Positions 25,568 to 37,470 of a DNA stretch of 64,000 nt are shown in pieces. Source of the DNA: Chlorocebus sabaeus (lineage: Eukaryota; Chordata; Mammalia; Primates; Cercopithecidae); contig NC_132917.1 of the NCBI RefSeq assembly GCF_047675955.1, forward strand, positions 11,130,501 to 11,194,500. Direction: 5' to 3'. Position numbers and translations under genes: made by a program. How positions within the stretch are numbered: the first letter of the stretch is position 1; each line of letters starts with the position of its first letter. The notes under the pieces are model-generated. The model did no database searches, was not told the DNA's origin, and worked only from the letters and a program-made list of their open reading frames with translations.

Positions 25568-25969
25568 AATTTTTTTCTTGAAAGTTTTGCAAGTAAGTTC
25601 ATTCAAGCCTTATGAAATGAATAGTTTATATTTTATATAAACCATACCAAAGCACAGAAAAAAGTAGTATGCTCTCTTAGTATGTCTATCACAATAGTCT
25701 TACTGTAATAAGAAAAGCAAGAGCCCATGTTTAAATAATTAAAGATCAAATCTCATTATGCACATAGATGCAAAACTACTTAACCAATTAGTAAATCAAA
25801 TTCAGTATCCCACTTTAAAAAATCACATTATTGCAAATAGCATTTACTTTAAATTTTACACTTTGAAATCTTTTTCAATGCACTATAAAAGATTAGCAAA
25901 TTTCATTTGCTTACTAATTTATATTCCATATACATTAGCAATGAAATTCATATTCCTTATACATTGCTT

Positions 25970-26085
25970 AATGTATAAAAATATAAATTATTATAAATTA
26001 TATATTATATATAAAATTATATTATGAATTTATAAAAATATAAATTATATTTTTAGGCTTAATGTATAATGAATATAAATTATTA
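25970..26085. repeat. AT-rich low-complexity tract
   Basis: Almost pure A/T with repeated 'tataaatta' and 'aaaatataaattata' segments. May form secondary structure. No gene. Confidence 0.85.
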
Positions 26086-26089
26086 ATAA

Positions 26090-26420
26090 GCATATGAAAG
26101 ATGCTGAATCTCGTAAGTAATCAAGGAAGCACAACTTAACACAGTTAACACCTTATTTCTCAAGCATGTAACTAGTAAAAATTTAAAAGTTAACAATATC
26201 AAGTATTTGCTAAAACTGTGGTGAAAGAGAACATCTATTTTACAAAGATAACGTAAACTTGTAAAGAAAAATTTTTTAACAAGGCAATCTGGTGCTACCA
26301 ATCAAAATGTCAAATGTGTATACCATCTGACCTAGCAATCCCAATGCTAGGAATCTATTCTAAAGAAAAACTCACACATGTATAAAAGACAGACCTACAA
26401 GCACAGTTAATTACACATCA
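26090..26420 (+). mobile_element. L1M-type fragment
   Basis: Degenerate LINE text: 'gctaaaactgtggtgaaag', 'ccatctgacctagcaatccc', 'ctcacacatgtataaaagac'. Diverged 3' ORF2 region. Confidence 0.7.
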
Positions 26421-27249
26421 AGAGCACAAATGTTTAAGATAGGTCTGGAGCACCTACATCACATTGCAAGCAAGCTATTAAAGACTATTAAGGCTTCATT
26501 AAAGGTTTCATAAACCAACCTCATTCTGATCCCACTGGTCAAAGGTACCACAATTTCAGCATCAATAAGATATTCAAAGGACTGAAACATATCAAACAGG
26601 TTTTAAGTCCATGAGTTCAAACTGATTCTCCCCCAAAACTGGTCACCCTTGTTTTGAAAACTGGTAAATACAATAAAAGAATAAAGTATTTACCCTGTAC
26701 TTCCAGTATGAACTGCACCCTGAGTAACTAACAAGTAAACAGAGAATTATTTTTCTTCACAGAAGTATTCCAGTCACTATAACCAAGGAGGAACGACTGA
26801 CTTGAAGTATCATTTTACAAACCTTAATAAATGATATATCAAGACACTGAGCACAAATACCTGATAATACACCACCAGATAATCAGATATTAGTCTTCTT
26901 ATAGGTGGCCTATGAACCTGGTCTATGAAGTAGTCCTGCACCATCATCGCCTTCCAAAGTGAAACCTGAATCTGATCAAGCCTCTATATCTAACAACCAA
27001 TTTACAAAAATACAAGTGAGAGAGAAACATGTTAAACTACACCACAAGAAGAGATCAGCAAAACCCAGGTTTCTTCAACCTGGGGACAAAAGTAAATGAA
27101 AGAAGAGGGTTGAGAGATTTAAAAGATATACCTGAACTTAAATTTTTTTTTAATGCCAAAACTAAACTAAGGTGTTTAGGGGTACACATCTGGGTGATAA
27201 AACTACAAAGGAAAGCAAGAAAGCATTTGCCATAAAAATAAGAACCCTA
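26421..27249. other. Intronic sequence, nothing assigned
   Basis: Unassigned AT-rich intron between two L1M pieces. No conserved ORF or RNA gene was seen. Confidence 0.6.
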
Positions 27250-28100
27250 GAAAAACACAGCAAACTGGATATATAAATGGCTTTAAAAAGACAAAGTCCT
27301 CTCTACCCACAAAAGAATAAAAGTTTTTAAAATATGTCAATATTTATCTATTGAATTCAGAAATCATCCTAAGAATATATTTCCAAGAAATACAGATAGG
27401 TCCAAGATTTGACCTATTACTGTGGCTAATTTATATTAACAAAAATGAAAAGAGTTATTTCTAACAAAAGTATAGTAATTATGGGGGCATTAATACAATT
27501 AAATATTGAATAGTCATTTAAAAATAAGAGCTGAGATTTGGAAAACCTAAATAATCCAATGAAATTAATTATAGGCATATCCGATGACTCATTAATTTCA
27601 CTGCAATGTAGATCCCTAAAAGAAATGTGTGAACATATGTACCAAAATCCTTATGAAAGAATACTCAAAACAGCACTATTCATTATAGTCAAAAAGGAGA
27701 AACAACACAAATGTCCATTAAGTGATGAATGAACAAAGTGTGGTACAACCATGTAACAGAGTATTATTTAACCATAATAAGAAATTAAGTGTTGATACAT
27801 GCTGCAACGTGAATGAATGAATGTTAAAACATTAGGCTAGGTGAAAGATGTCACAAAAGACATACATACATGTTGTGTGACCTGATTTATAGGAAGCTTT
27901 CAGAATAGGTAAACCCATAAAGACATAAAATAGACTAGTAGTTGACAGGGGCAGGGGAGAGGGGGAATTGGGGAATAAATGCTAATTGGTCCAGGGCTTC
28001 TTTGGAGCGTAAGAAAAATGTCCTAAAATGAGGTAGTAGTGATGGTTGTACAACTCTGTGAAAATATTCAAAATCATTGAATAAAACAATAAATAAGTCA
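27250..28100 (+). mobile_element. L1M-type 3' end
   Basis: Old LINE 3' region: 'cagcactattcattatagtc', 'gagtattatttaaccataat', 'gatttataggaagctttcag' and a terminal 'gatggttgtacaactctgtg' segment. Decayed. Confidence 0.7.
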
Positions 28101-28484
28101 GTCACTTTCACAAGTTTTCCTAAAAAGTAAAACATTTTATACACATAAATATAATGGTGCATGGAATGTTGTTCTTTACCAAGAGAGATAAGCATATAAA
28201 GGCCACAATTATAATCGGATTTACTTCTTCAATTGTACTGTGTTTCACTATTGGTTTGCTTCCTCAGATCCAGTATCCCAATTACCTCAATAATCAGCAG
28301 ATTTTCTTCTATCTCAATTAATTCTTTATAAAGGTTCACACAGCAGATTTAAAGATCAAAGAGTATCAATTTATGAAATAACTAGAAATGGCAATCTGGT
28401 ACTATGAAAGCGATTTAAAGTTAAAAGTGAAACAAATACTTTATTGCAATACTTCCTTAATCAGATAAATTATCATGGTATACA

Positions 28485-28783
28485 GGCCGGGCACAGTGGC
28501 TCATGCCTGTAATCCCAGCACTTTGGGAAGTCAAGGCAGGTGGATCACCTAGGGTGAGGAGTTCAAGACCAGCCTGGCAAACATGGTGAGACCCCGTCTC
28601 TCTACTAAAAATACAAAAATTAGCCAGGTGTGGTAGTGAGGACCTGTCATCCCAGCTACTCGGGAGGCTGAGGCAGGAGAATCGCTTGAATCCAGGAAGC
28701 GGAGGTTGCAATAAGCAGAGATCATGCCAATGCACTCCAGCCTGGGTGACAGAGGGAGACTCCATCTCAAGGGGAAAAAAAAA
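28485..28783 (+). mobile_element. AluS-like element with target-site duplication
   Basis: Plus-oriented full-length Alu. The 12-bp duplication TATCATGGTATA is at 28471-28482 and 28784-28795. Confidence 0.94.
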
Positions 28784-29165
28784 TATCATGGTATAGAATT
28801 TGCCATAAAAGTTTTAGTTTTGCTGTACATATCAGAATTTCTATTCACTGCCTACAATTTTAAAAAACAGCAGGGGAGGGAGCAGCAGTGAGGATCAACC
28901 TTATGAAAAAGCAACAGTAATGAGCTTCTAAATAACATGGTCAAAAGTGGGGTTTTTTTTGGGTGGAGGTGTGGGGATCTGAACTGCCTTCCACAAGCAA
29001 GGTATCAAACTCCCAGATCATTTAAGCATTCTGAACAAGAACTGGTATATACCTAATCTTACTCATGATACTTGTTCAAAAATGCTTGCAGATTTAGTTA
29101 CTAGCATAAAAAAATTTTTTAGAGAAGTAAAGCTAGAGAGAAATATAATGGTAAAGAAGGCAAAG

Positions 29166-29465
29166 GCCAGGTGCGGAGGCTCACGTCTGTAATCCCAGCA
29201 CTTTGGGAGGCTAAGGCAGGCAGATCACTTGAGGTCTGTAGTTCGAGACCAGTCTGGCCAACACGGCAAAACCCCATGTCTACTAAAAATGCAAAAATTA
29301 GCCGGGCATAGTGGCAGATGCCTGTAGTCTCAGCTATTCAAGAGACTGAGGCAGGAGAACCGCTTGAACCTGGGAAGCAGAGGATGCAGTGAACAGAGAT
29401 TGCAACACTGCACTCCAGCCTGAGCAACAAAGACTTCATCTCAAAAAAAAAAAAAAAAAAAAAAG
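29166..29465 (+). mobile_element. AluS-like element
   Basis: Plus-oriented Alu from 'ggccaggtgcggaggctcac' to a 23-base A tail. It lies 170 bp from an opposite-facing Alu (29636-29925). Confidence 0.92.
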
Positions 29466-29635
29466 AATGAAAGCAAAGCAGAAACATAAATTCCTTAACC
29501 CACAGTCAAATAAAAGGCAAAATTAGGAGCCATAATATTATAATATTGTAGAATTTTCTAAATGTTTATTGTAGGAAGTTTTTGTTTTGTTTTGTTTTTC
29601 TTTTCAAGATAGGCTGATAAATGTAACATAAACTT

Positions 29636-29925
29636 TTTTTTTTGAGACGGAGTCTAGCTCTGTCACCCAGGCTGGAGTGCAGTGGCACAATCTCAGCTCA
29701 CTGCAACCTCCACCTCCCGGGTTCAAGCGATTCTCCTGCCTCAGCCTCCCAAGTAGCTGGAATTACAGGTGCGTGCCACCATGCCTGGCTAATTTTTTGT
29801 ATTTTTAGTAGAGACAGGGATTCATTGTGTTAGCCATGATGGTCTCAATCTCCTGACCTCGTGATCCGCCTGCCTCGGCCTCCCAAAGTGCTGGGATTAC
29901 AGGTGTGAGCCACTGCGCCTGGCCA
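29636..29925 (-). mobile_element. Alu element, minus orientation
   Basis: T-run and inverted Alu body ending 'cactgcgcctggcc'. A near-identical 'cataaac/cataaaaac' T-rich flank occurs on both sides, consistent with an imperfect target duplication. Confidence 0.92.
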
Positions 29926-29934
29926 TAAAAACTT

Positions 29935-30022
29935 TTTTTAAAAAATTATTATACTTTAAGTTCTAGGGTACATGTGTACAATGTGTAGGTTTGTTACATA
30001 TGTATACATGTGCCATGTTGGA
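29935..30022 (-). mobile_element. L1 3'UTR fragment
   Basis: 'attatactttaagttctagg' followed by 'gtacatgtgtacaatgtgta' and 'ggtttgttacatatgtatac' is the reverse complement of the primate L1 3' end. Short, 5'-truncated. Confidence 0.88.
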
Positions 30023-30396
30023 ATATTAATATGTATATATCCTTCCAGATGATTCCATGAATTTACTACGTTCCCACTATGTAAATCACAAGAATAAGTG
30101 GGTATGAAATAATGGCATACTGGTATTCAAGCCAATTCTTTATAAAAGAATTAAGAAGAAATAGTTGTAAGTAATACTTGCTTCCATACAACAATTTAAG
30201 TAAGTATTACATGTCATATCTATGTGGACATACTGTTTTGGAACATTAAACAAATGTTCTGAATCAAATCTCCCAAAAATAACTGCACTGTTACTATGTA
30301 AATGAAGCATAAGATTTGGTACACAAAAATCAACTCATGAATAATAAAGTACTCATTAAAAAAAGGAAATAAACTTATAAAACTTAGTATGCTTAC

Positions 30397-30534
30397 CTGA
30401 ACCACCCAGGGGCTATTGGCAAAGGCCATAATATCTCTTTCTTCCCAAAAAAAGGCAGAATCTGATCTTTTTATCATTTCAAACTTACTAAGAAGCTTCA
30501 TAGCATAAACCTTCTGTGATGCCTTATGACGAAC
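30397..30534 (-). CDS. ROCK2: ROCK2 coding exon: N-lobe with catalytic lysine (about residues 109-154)
   Basis: This 138-nt exon, phase 0-0, encodes VRHKASQKVYAMKLLSKFEM, IKRSDSAFFWEERDIMAFAN and SPWVVQ. It holds the ATP-anchoring Lys121 in YAMKLL and the helix C Glu in FFWEERDIM that pairs with it. The acceptor ends AAAAACAG before 30534 and the donor is GTAAGC from 30396. KASQKVYAMKLL is the ROCK2 form. The preceding exon, which should encode KVIGRGAFGEVQL with the glycine loop, was looked for on the minus strand from 30535 to 64000 and not recognised, so this is the most 5' coding exon I can place here. Confidence 0.98.
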
Positions 30535-31260
30535 CTGTTTTTTAAAAACACAAAAATTAATACTTCAATGTTATAAGAGAAAGGTAAATAGATGATACTA
30601 TAACGCTATTATTAAAGACTTCAGTTACAAAAAAATGGTCCTTAGCTAATAAAAAGGAAAAGTAAAACATTTTTAATGAAAGAAACAAAGGAGAACATTT
30701 CTAACAACCTAAGTATTTCATGAAATATGTAATACTTTTAAACACTAAATTCAATATACAGCTCTCTCATTTCAACTAAATGAAGGTAAATTCATGAAGC
30801 TTCATTCTCTCATATTAGTCAAGCTAACCAATTTTAAGAATGAGATATTGTTAAATAAGAAACTTAAAAGATATGTCTACTGAAAAAAACCATTTACGTA
30901 AGTAGTCTGAAACATCAATGTACACATATCCCTCACTATCTGCCCATAAGAACTTAATAAATTTAGATATCAAGGGATACCTATGATTTTGTTAAGTCAC
31001 TCTTATTTCTCTTTAGGTGTCCTAATTAAAGGTTTTCTTTTGTTTTATTTGTTTGTTTTAAGGAAAAAAAATACTACCAACGATGAGGTCCTTTGACCAA
31101 TTCCTATGTTTCCGATTAGACTGCAAATTCCATAAATGCAATAAGATTGTCTAGTTTTGACCACCCTTTTAATTCCAAGAACATAGCAAACTGTCCACCA
31201 GGGAGCCAATAAATATTGAATGAATGATTATAACAGTTAACATTTATTGGATAAGTAACA
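30535..31260. other. Start of the large upstream ROCK2 intron, no element recognised
   Basis: AT-rich intronic DNA directly upstream of the Lys121 exon. No earlier ROCK2 exon, gene or repeat was recognised. Confidence 0.7.
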
Positions 31261-31264
31261 ACTG

Positions 31265-32045
31265 CTAACACTAATGCTTGGGTGTCTAACAGGATGCCTA
31301 AAACTGAAACTCCTAATCTTCACCCCTGAATTTATTCCTCTCACAGTTATTCCCCATTTCAGTAAATGGCAGCTTCATCCTTCTAGTTGCTCTCGCTAAA
31401 AAATCCTTTGACACCTCTTTTTCTCTGAAACAGCTTACCAAATTTATCAGTAAATCCTGTCAGTTCTACCTCCGAGTAGTTTCAGAATCCAACCATTTCT
31501 AACTACCTCCACTGATACCACCCTGGTTCAACATCTTTTATTTCAATTACCAACTTGTTTCCCTCTCTCTTATCCACAGCCTAGTCTCCATTCTGGAACA
31601 CAAACCATTTCCTGTCACTCCTCTGCTTAAAACCTCCTTACAGCTTCCCATATCATCTCTGCATGTTCCCTCTGCCTGAAATCCTCCTGTAGCTGGTTCA
31701 ATCCTTCACTTCCTTAAATCCCTGTTCAAATCCTGCCTTCTCAATGAGGTCTACTCTGATCAATCTACTTAAACTTTCAGCTCACTATCCCCTTCTACTG
31801 CCAGCATATTCCATATTCGCTCACCATCCTCTTCTGCTGCCAGCATATTCCATATTCCATTCTCTGTGTCATGTTTTTGCTACATCGCACTTATTACCAT
31901 CTTACATCCCATTTTTAACTTATTTACCACCTACTTCTCAGCACCAGAATATAAACCCAATGAAGGCAAGGGTTTCTGTGTTTGGTTCAATGTTTAATCC
32001 CCATTGTCTAGTATGTCTGGCACATAATAACCTTTCAATAAATAT
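31265..32045 (+). mobile_element. L2 LINE 3' region
   Basis: Pyrimidine-rich L2 text in order: 'atcagtaaatcctgtcagtt', 'accaccctggttcaacatc', 'ccctctgcctgaaatcctcc', 'aatgaggtctactctgatc', ending 'aaggcaagggtttctgtgt' and 'tctggcacataataacc'. It contains a 39-bp tandem duplication at 31780-31857. Confidence 0.85.
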
Positions 32046-32054
32046 CTGCTGAAA

Positions 32055-32228
32055 GAACAGATTTACTAAGTACTCGGCATGTGCCAGGCACTGTGTGTTC
32101 TGATACATATATTATTTTACTTAATCTTCATTCCCAGTGAGGATATTATTTCCCCATACTGCAAATGGGAAATGTGAGGCACAGAGACATTAAACTGCCC
32201 AAGGACTATATAGATAGTAAGTAGAATT
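32055..32228 (-). repeat. MIR element
   Basis: Reads as reverse-complement MIR: 'actcggcatgtgccaggcac', 'atttccccatactgcaaat' and 'ggcacagagacattaaactg' with 'cccaaggactatatag'. Good match to the MIR core. Confidence 0.85.
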
Positions 32229-33675
32229 AACTCAAGATGGATTAAAGACTTAAATGTAAGACCTAAAACCATAAAAACCCTAGAAGAAAACCTAGGCAAT
32301 ACCATTCAGGACACAGGCATGGGCAAAGACTTTATGACTAAAACACCAAAAGGAATGGCAACAAAAGCCAAAATTGACAAATGGGATCTAATTAAACTAA
32401 ACAGCTTCTGCACAACAAAAGAAACTATCATCATAGTGAACAGGCAACCTACAGAATGGGAGAACATTTTTGCAATCTATCCAGCTGACAAACGGCTAAT
32501 ATCCAGAATCTACAAGGAACTTAAACAAATTTACAAGAAAAAAACAACTCAATCAAAAAGTGGGCGAAGGATATGAACAGACACTTCTCCAAAGAAGACA
32601 TTTATGCAGCCAATAAACATGAAAAAAGCTCATCACCTCTGGTCATTAGAGAAATGCAAATCAAAACCACAATGAGATACCACCTCACACCAGTTAGAAA
32701 GGCGATCATTAAAAAGTCAGGAAACAATAGATGCTGGAGAGGATGTGGAGAAATAGAACACTTTTACACTGTTGGTGGGAATGTAAATTAAACCACTGTG
32801 GAAGACAGTGTGGCAATTCCTCAAGGATCTAGAACCAGAGGCCAGGCGCGGTGGCTCACACCTGTAATCCCCGCACTTTGGGAGGCTGAGGCGGGCAGAT
32901 CACCTGAAGTCAGGCATTCGAGACCAGCCTGGCCAACATGGTGAAACCACATTTCTACTAAAAATACAAAAATTAGCTGGGCACGGTGGTGCACGCCTGT
33001 AATCCCAGGTCCTTGGGAGACTGAGGCAGGAGAATCGCTTGAACCCGGCTGGCTGAGGCTGTAGAGTGAGCCAAGATTGCACCACTGCACTCCAGACTGG
33101 GTGGGGGAAAAAAAAAAAAAAAAAAGATCTAGAACCAGAAATAACATTTGACCCAGTAATCCCATTACTTGGTATATACCCAAAGGATTATAAACCATTC
33201 TGCTATAAAGACACATGCACACGTATGTTTATTGCAGCACCGTTCATAATAGCAAAGACTTGGAACCAACCCAAATGCCCATCAATGATAGACTGGATAA
33301 ACAAAATGTGGCACATATAGACCATGGAATACTATGCAGCCATAAAAAAGGATGAATTCATGTCCTTTGCAGGGACATGGATGAAGCTGGAAACCATCAT
33401 TCTCAGCAAATTAACACAGGAACAGAAAAACAAACACTGCAGGTTCTCACTCATAAGTGGGAGTTGAACAGTGAGAACACATGGACACAGGGAGGGGAAC
33501 ATCACACACCAGTGCCTGTCAGGGGGTGAGGGGCTAGAGGAGGGATAGCATTAGGAGAAATGTAGATGATGGGTTGATGGGTGCAGCAAACCACCATGGC
33601 ACATGTATACCTATGTAACAAACCTGCACGTTCTGCACATGTATTCCAGAACTTAAAGTATTGTAACAATAATAA
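32229..33675 (+). mobile_element. Primate L1 (L1PA-type) 3' end, split by an Alu
   Basis: 5'-truncated L1 starting in ORF2 ('ctcaagatggattaaagact') and continuing through 'aatgggatctaattaaact' and 'ccaaatgcccatcaatgata' to the 3'UTR ('ggggtgaggggctagagg', 'catggcacatgtatacctat') and an 'aataataataaaa' end. An Alu interrupts it at 32841-33125. ORF2 is truncated and broken, so it cannot mobilise itself. Confidence 0.94.
32841..33125 (+). mobile_element. AluS-like element inserted in the L1
   Basis: Plus-oriented Alu with a 14-bp target duplication GATCTAGAACCAGA at 32826-32839 and 33126-33139, which restores the L1 reading across the gap. Confidence 0.95.
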
Positions 33676-33899
33676 TAAAAGATTTAAAGGTAATCTGCAG
33701 GTAGAATCTATATTATTTCTACACATGTTATGCACACAATTAGGATGATTTTCCCAAACAGGGCTAGATTACATCTGCCAACCCAGTATTCCATCCAGTT
33801 GGTGTTCCTTTTTATTCAGAGTACGCCAGTTTTTGTACAACAAATTATGTGGTTACACTATTCAGGGATGGAAGAAGATAAGAAGAAATCAAGCTCCTA

Positions 33900-34735
33900 A
33901 CCATTGTCTACAGGGTCCTATGTCCACCTTCCCAGCTTAAATCTTGTCATTTTCTTCCCCTTGTTCATACTTCAGACACACTTATCTTCTCTCAGTTCCT
34001 CTAATACAACAAAACTTTCCTCAGGATCTTTACGGGTACTGGAAAGGTATTTAAAAACCCAACATAGGCCGGGCGCGGTGGCTCAAGCCTGTAATCCCAG
34101 CACTTTGGGAGGCCGAGACGGGCGGATCACGAGGTCAGGAGATCGAGACCATCCTGGCTGACACGGTGAAACCCCGTCTCTACTAAAAAAAAAAAAAAAA
34201 ATACAGAAAACTAGCTGGGCGAGGTGGCGGGCACCTGTAGTCCCAGCTACTTGGGAGGCTGAGGCAGGAGAATGGTGTGAACCCGGGAGGCGGAGCTTGC
34301 AGTGAGCTGAGATCCAGCCACTGCACTCCAGCCTGGGCAGCAGAGCGAGACTCCGTCTCAAAAAAAAAAAAAAAACCCAACATAGTACCTAATTCAACTA
34401 CTCCCATAAGGACACTACCTCCTTATCCATTCAGTTTAAATATAAAACTCCTCAAAGAGATCTTCTCTGACCACCCTAACTAAACTAGGAACTCACTGTT
34501 CTCAACCATAGAACCCTGTTTGTTTTCTTCCTGGTAGATACCATAATTTTTAATTTATGATGTTGTTCCTTTGTATTTATTGCCCGTCTCCCATAGTGGA
34601 ATGTAAATTCAACAAGGATGGGGATTATGCACATCTATTTTGTTCTCCCTTATACTCCTAGTGCCAAGTACAATGCCAGCAATGGCAATAAAACAGGCAC
34701 TCACTGAATATTTAATGACTGAATTAATATCTGCA
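33900..34735 (+). mobile_element. L2 LINE 3' end, split by an AluYRa
   Basis: L2-type text on both sides of the Alu: 'tccaccttcccagctt' before it, then 'gatcttctctgaccacccta', 'ctcccatagtggaatgtaaa', 'caacaaggatggggattatg' and 'caggcactcactgaatattt' after it. Confidence 0.85.
34068..34370 (+). mobile_element. AluYRa-like element (Old World monkey type)
   Basis: Little-diverged full-length Alu with 'gctcaagcctgtaatccc', 'aactagctgggcgaggtgg' and 'gagatccagccactgcac'. The 15-bp duplication AAAAACCCAACATAG is at 34053-34067 and 34371-34385. A young insertion diagnostic of lineage. Confidence 0.92.
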
Positions 34736-34791
34736 AAAATTTATTTTACAAGTGGCCACACCATTAATTTCCAGTTTTAAAAATGATTCAG

Positions 34792-35091
34792 GGCCGGGCG
34801 CGGTGGCTCACACCTGTAATCCCAACACTCTGGGAGGCCAAGGCAGGCAGATCACAAGGTCAGGAGATCGAGACCATCCTGGCTAACACACTGAAACCCC
34901 GTCTCTACTAAAAATACAAAAAAAAATATAGCCGGGCGTGGTGGCGGGCGCCTGTAGTTACTCAGGAGGCTGAGGCAGGAGAATGGCATGAACCCGGGAG
35001 GCAGAGCTTGTAGTGAGCCCAGATCGCACCACTACACTCCAGCCTGGGCGACAGAGTGAGACTCAGTCTCAAAAAAAAAAAAAAAAAAAAA
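34792..35091 (+). mobile_element. AluY-like element
   Basis: Plus-oriented Alu with an intact 'ggccgggcgcggtggctcac' head and an A tail of about 20. It has AluY-type 'gatcacaaggtcaggagatc' and 'gagcttgtagtgagccc', and a small deletion in the linker ('tgtagttactcaggaggc'). Confidence 0.92.
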
Positions 35092-35913
35092 TCAGCAGGT
35101 AATATTTCTAGTTATCTTTTGTCAAATAGTATCCACATGTACAGTTAATACTTACATTAATGAAAATAAGGTAAACCAAAGATATGGTAGTGTCTTCCCC
35201 AGAGGAGACAGGGAAGAACCATGACACTTACTAGATACTCTATAAAGAGCAATAAAATTTTAGAAAATCATTAAAATGCTATGCCTCTTTAATAGAGAAA
35301 GTTTTGTTCCCCCTCCAATAAAAGCGAGGTACAAAATTTTATTTGGGGAGTGGGTTTGAACAAATCACTAATGGAAAATACAAGTAAGTCTCAGGATGAC
35401 ACAATAAATTTATATACTCAGAATCATGCACTTCTGGCTATGACGAAGTAATTGGTACCAGCTAGCCCTCCCATTGTAAACAACCATCAAAAATGACAAA
35501 ACACACGAGGCAACTGTATTCAGGTTTCGTAAAATAAACACAAGACTGTAATTCCCGAGAGAAGAGAAACTCACCAAGTCAACACATAATTGCCCAGAAA
35601 CTCTGATAAAAGTCAATATTGCAACCAGTGTACAGCATGTAATTGTATGTTTCTGCTGAGTTGAGGAGGCAGAGATCAGAGTTTAAGACAAATGAAGCAG
35701 TTAAATTATTCTGGGCAGGAAACTGGAAAGTAAGGAGAGGAGATCCCTAGAAGTCACATGCGTGTACTTGGCTAAAGGCTGGGCTACCCAGAGAGAAAGT
35801 AGTCCAGGTTTACTAGAGACCAACTGCTTTGGGGTTATGGTAAAACACAAACACTAGAGGTTAAGTGGCATTGGAAGAACACAGGATTTCCAGACAAGCA
35901 AAAGTAGAGAAGG

Positions 35914-36064
35914 GCAGGTGTGGTGGCTCACACCTGTAATCCCAACACTTTGGGAAGCTGAGGCAGGAGGAGTGCTTGAGCCCAAGAGTTCGAGACAGCC
36001 TGAGCAACATAGTGAGACCCTGTCTCTTTAAAAAAAAAAAAAGAAAGAAAAAAAGAGAGAGAGA
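35914..36064 (+). mobile_element. FLAM-like Alu monomer
   Basis: Single left monomer 'aggtgtggtggctcacacct' to 'gagaccctgtctctt' with an A-rich tail turning into AAAG/GA repeats. Confidence 0.85.
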
Positions 36065-36243
36065 AACCTTGTTAATTTGTTAATTTATTGGACATTCAGC
36101 TGACACATCTTATGAAAAAGAACCAGGCTCTAAAGTAAGACCTACTCTAGTACTAACCTGACAAAACCTAATATTAAAACCTAAAAGATCCAAAGGGAAA
36201 CACAGTTTGGAGGTTGCATCCTACAAATTTAAAAGAACTTGGG

Positions 36244-36524
36244 GGCCGGGTGCAGTGGCTCATGCCTGTAATCCCTGCAATTTGGGAGGCCGAGGAGGGC
36301 GGATCACGAGGTCAGGAGATTGAGACCATCCTGGCTAACAGTGTGAAACCCCATCTCTACTAAAAATACAAAAAATTAGCTGGGCATGGAGGCAGGCGCC
36401 TGTAGTCCCAGCTACTTGGGAGGCTAAGGAAGGAGAATGGCATGAACCCAGGAGGCGGAGCTTGCAGTGAGCTGAGATCGCGCCACTGCACTCCAGCCTG
36501 GGCGACAGAGCAAGACTCCAACTC

Positions 36525-36547
<23 letters not shown>
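36244..36547 (+). mobile_element. AluY-like element with target-site duplication
   Basis: Plus-oriented Alu; AAAAGAACTTGGG at 36231-36243 and 36548-36560 is a 13-bp duplication. Tail of about 27 A. Confidence 0.94.
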
Positions 36548-36556
<9 letters not shown>

Positions 36557-36941
36557 TGGGAAATATCTTGATCTTTCCAAAGGTGCAAAACTAAGCCTGC
36601 AAGAGTTAAGGATGAACAGCAAGTAACTGGACAGACTATCAGAATGAAAATCAATAGCATTCAAAGAAAAATAACAAAACCCCAGAGTCTCCACCATACA
36701 TCCACAAGGTACAGTATATAATTTAAAAATTACTAGATAGGCAAAAAGGAAAATGCAACTTATCATCAAGAAAAAAGCAGTCAATAGAAAATGGCCCCAA
36801 AAGATGTTAGATTCAACTGACAAATACTTAAAAATAGCTCTTATAAATATGTTCAAAGAACTAAGGGAAAATATATTAACGAAATAAAATATAGTCTTAA
36901 TGAGTGAATAGAAGTAAATATCAACAGAAAAATGGAAACTA

Positions 36942-37249
36942 GGCCGGTGCAGTGGCTCACACCTATAATCCAGCACTTTGGAAGGCTAAGATGGGCGGAT
37001 CACTTGAGGTTAGGAGTTCGAGACCAGCCTGGCCAACATGATGAAACCCCGTCTCTACTAAAAATACAAAAATTAGCCGGGCGTGGTGGTGTGCGCCTGT
37101 AATCTCAGCTACTCGGGAGGCTGAGGCAGGGGAATTGCTTAAACCTGGGAGACAGAGGTTGCAGCGAGCTGAGATGGTGCCACTGCACTCCATGCACTCC
37201 AGCCTGGATGACAGTACATGATTCTGTCTCCAAAAAAAAAAAAAAAAAA
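36942..37249 (+). mobile_element. AluS-like element
   Basis: Plus-oriented Alu with short duplication GGAAACTA at 36934-36941 and 37250-37257, and a small local duplication 'ctccatgcactccagcc' near its end. Confidence 0.92.
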
Positions 37250-37470
37250 GGAAACTATATGGAAGTCAGTGAACTTGGACACAAATCAATCTTAAAAATA
37301 ATGACAAAATGAATAAATGAAAATGAAGAGACTTGGGATTCCAATACCATTTTAAACAGTCTAAAATATGTGTAATTATAAATGGATTAAATACTCCAAT
37401 TAATAAACATAAATTATAAAAACTGATTAAAAAGCAGTAATAGTTCACATACTTATATATGATTATATAT

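Noticed and set aside
32821..33222. 133-codon minus-strand open frame
   Set aside because: It is the antisense of an Alu plus L1 flanks. Phrases such as SPTQSGVQWCNLGSL are standard Alu translations.
36335..36976. 213-codon minus-strand open frame, the longest in the window
   Set aside because: Its C-terminal part is antisense Alu and the rest is antisense decayed L1. A poly-F stretch comes from the Alu tail. No domain and no supporting exon structure.
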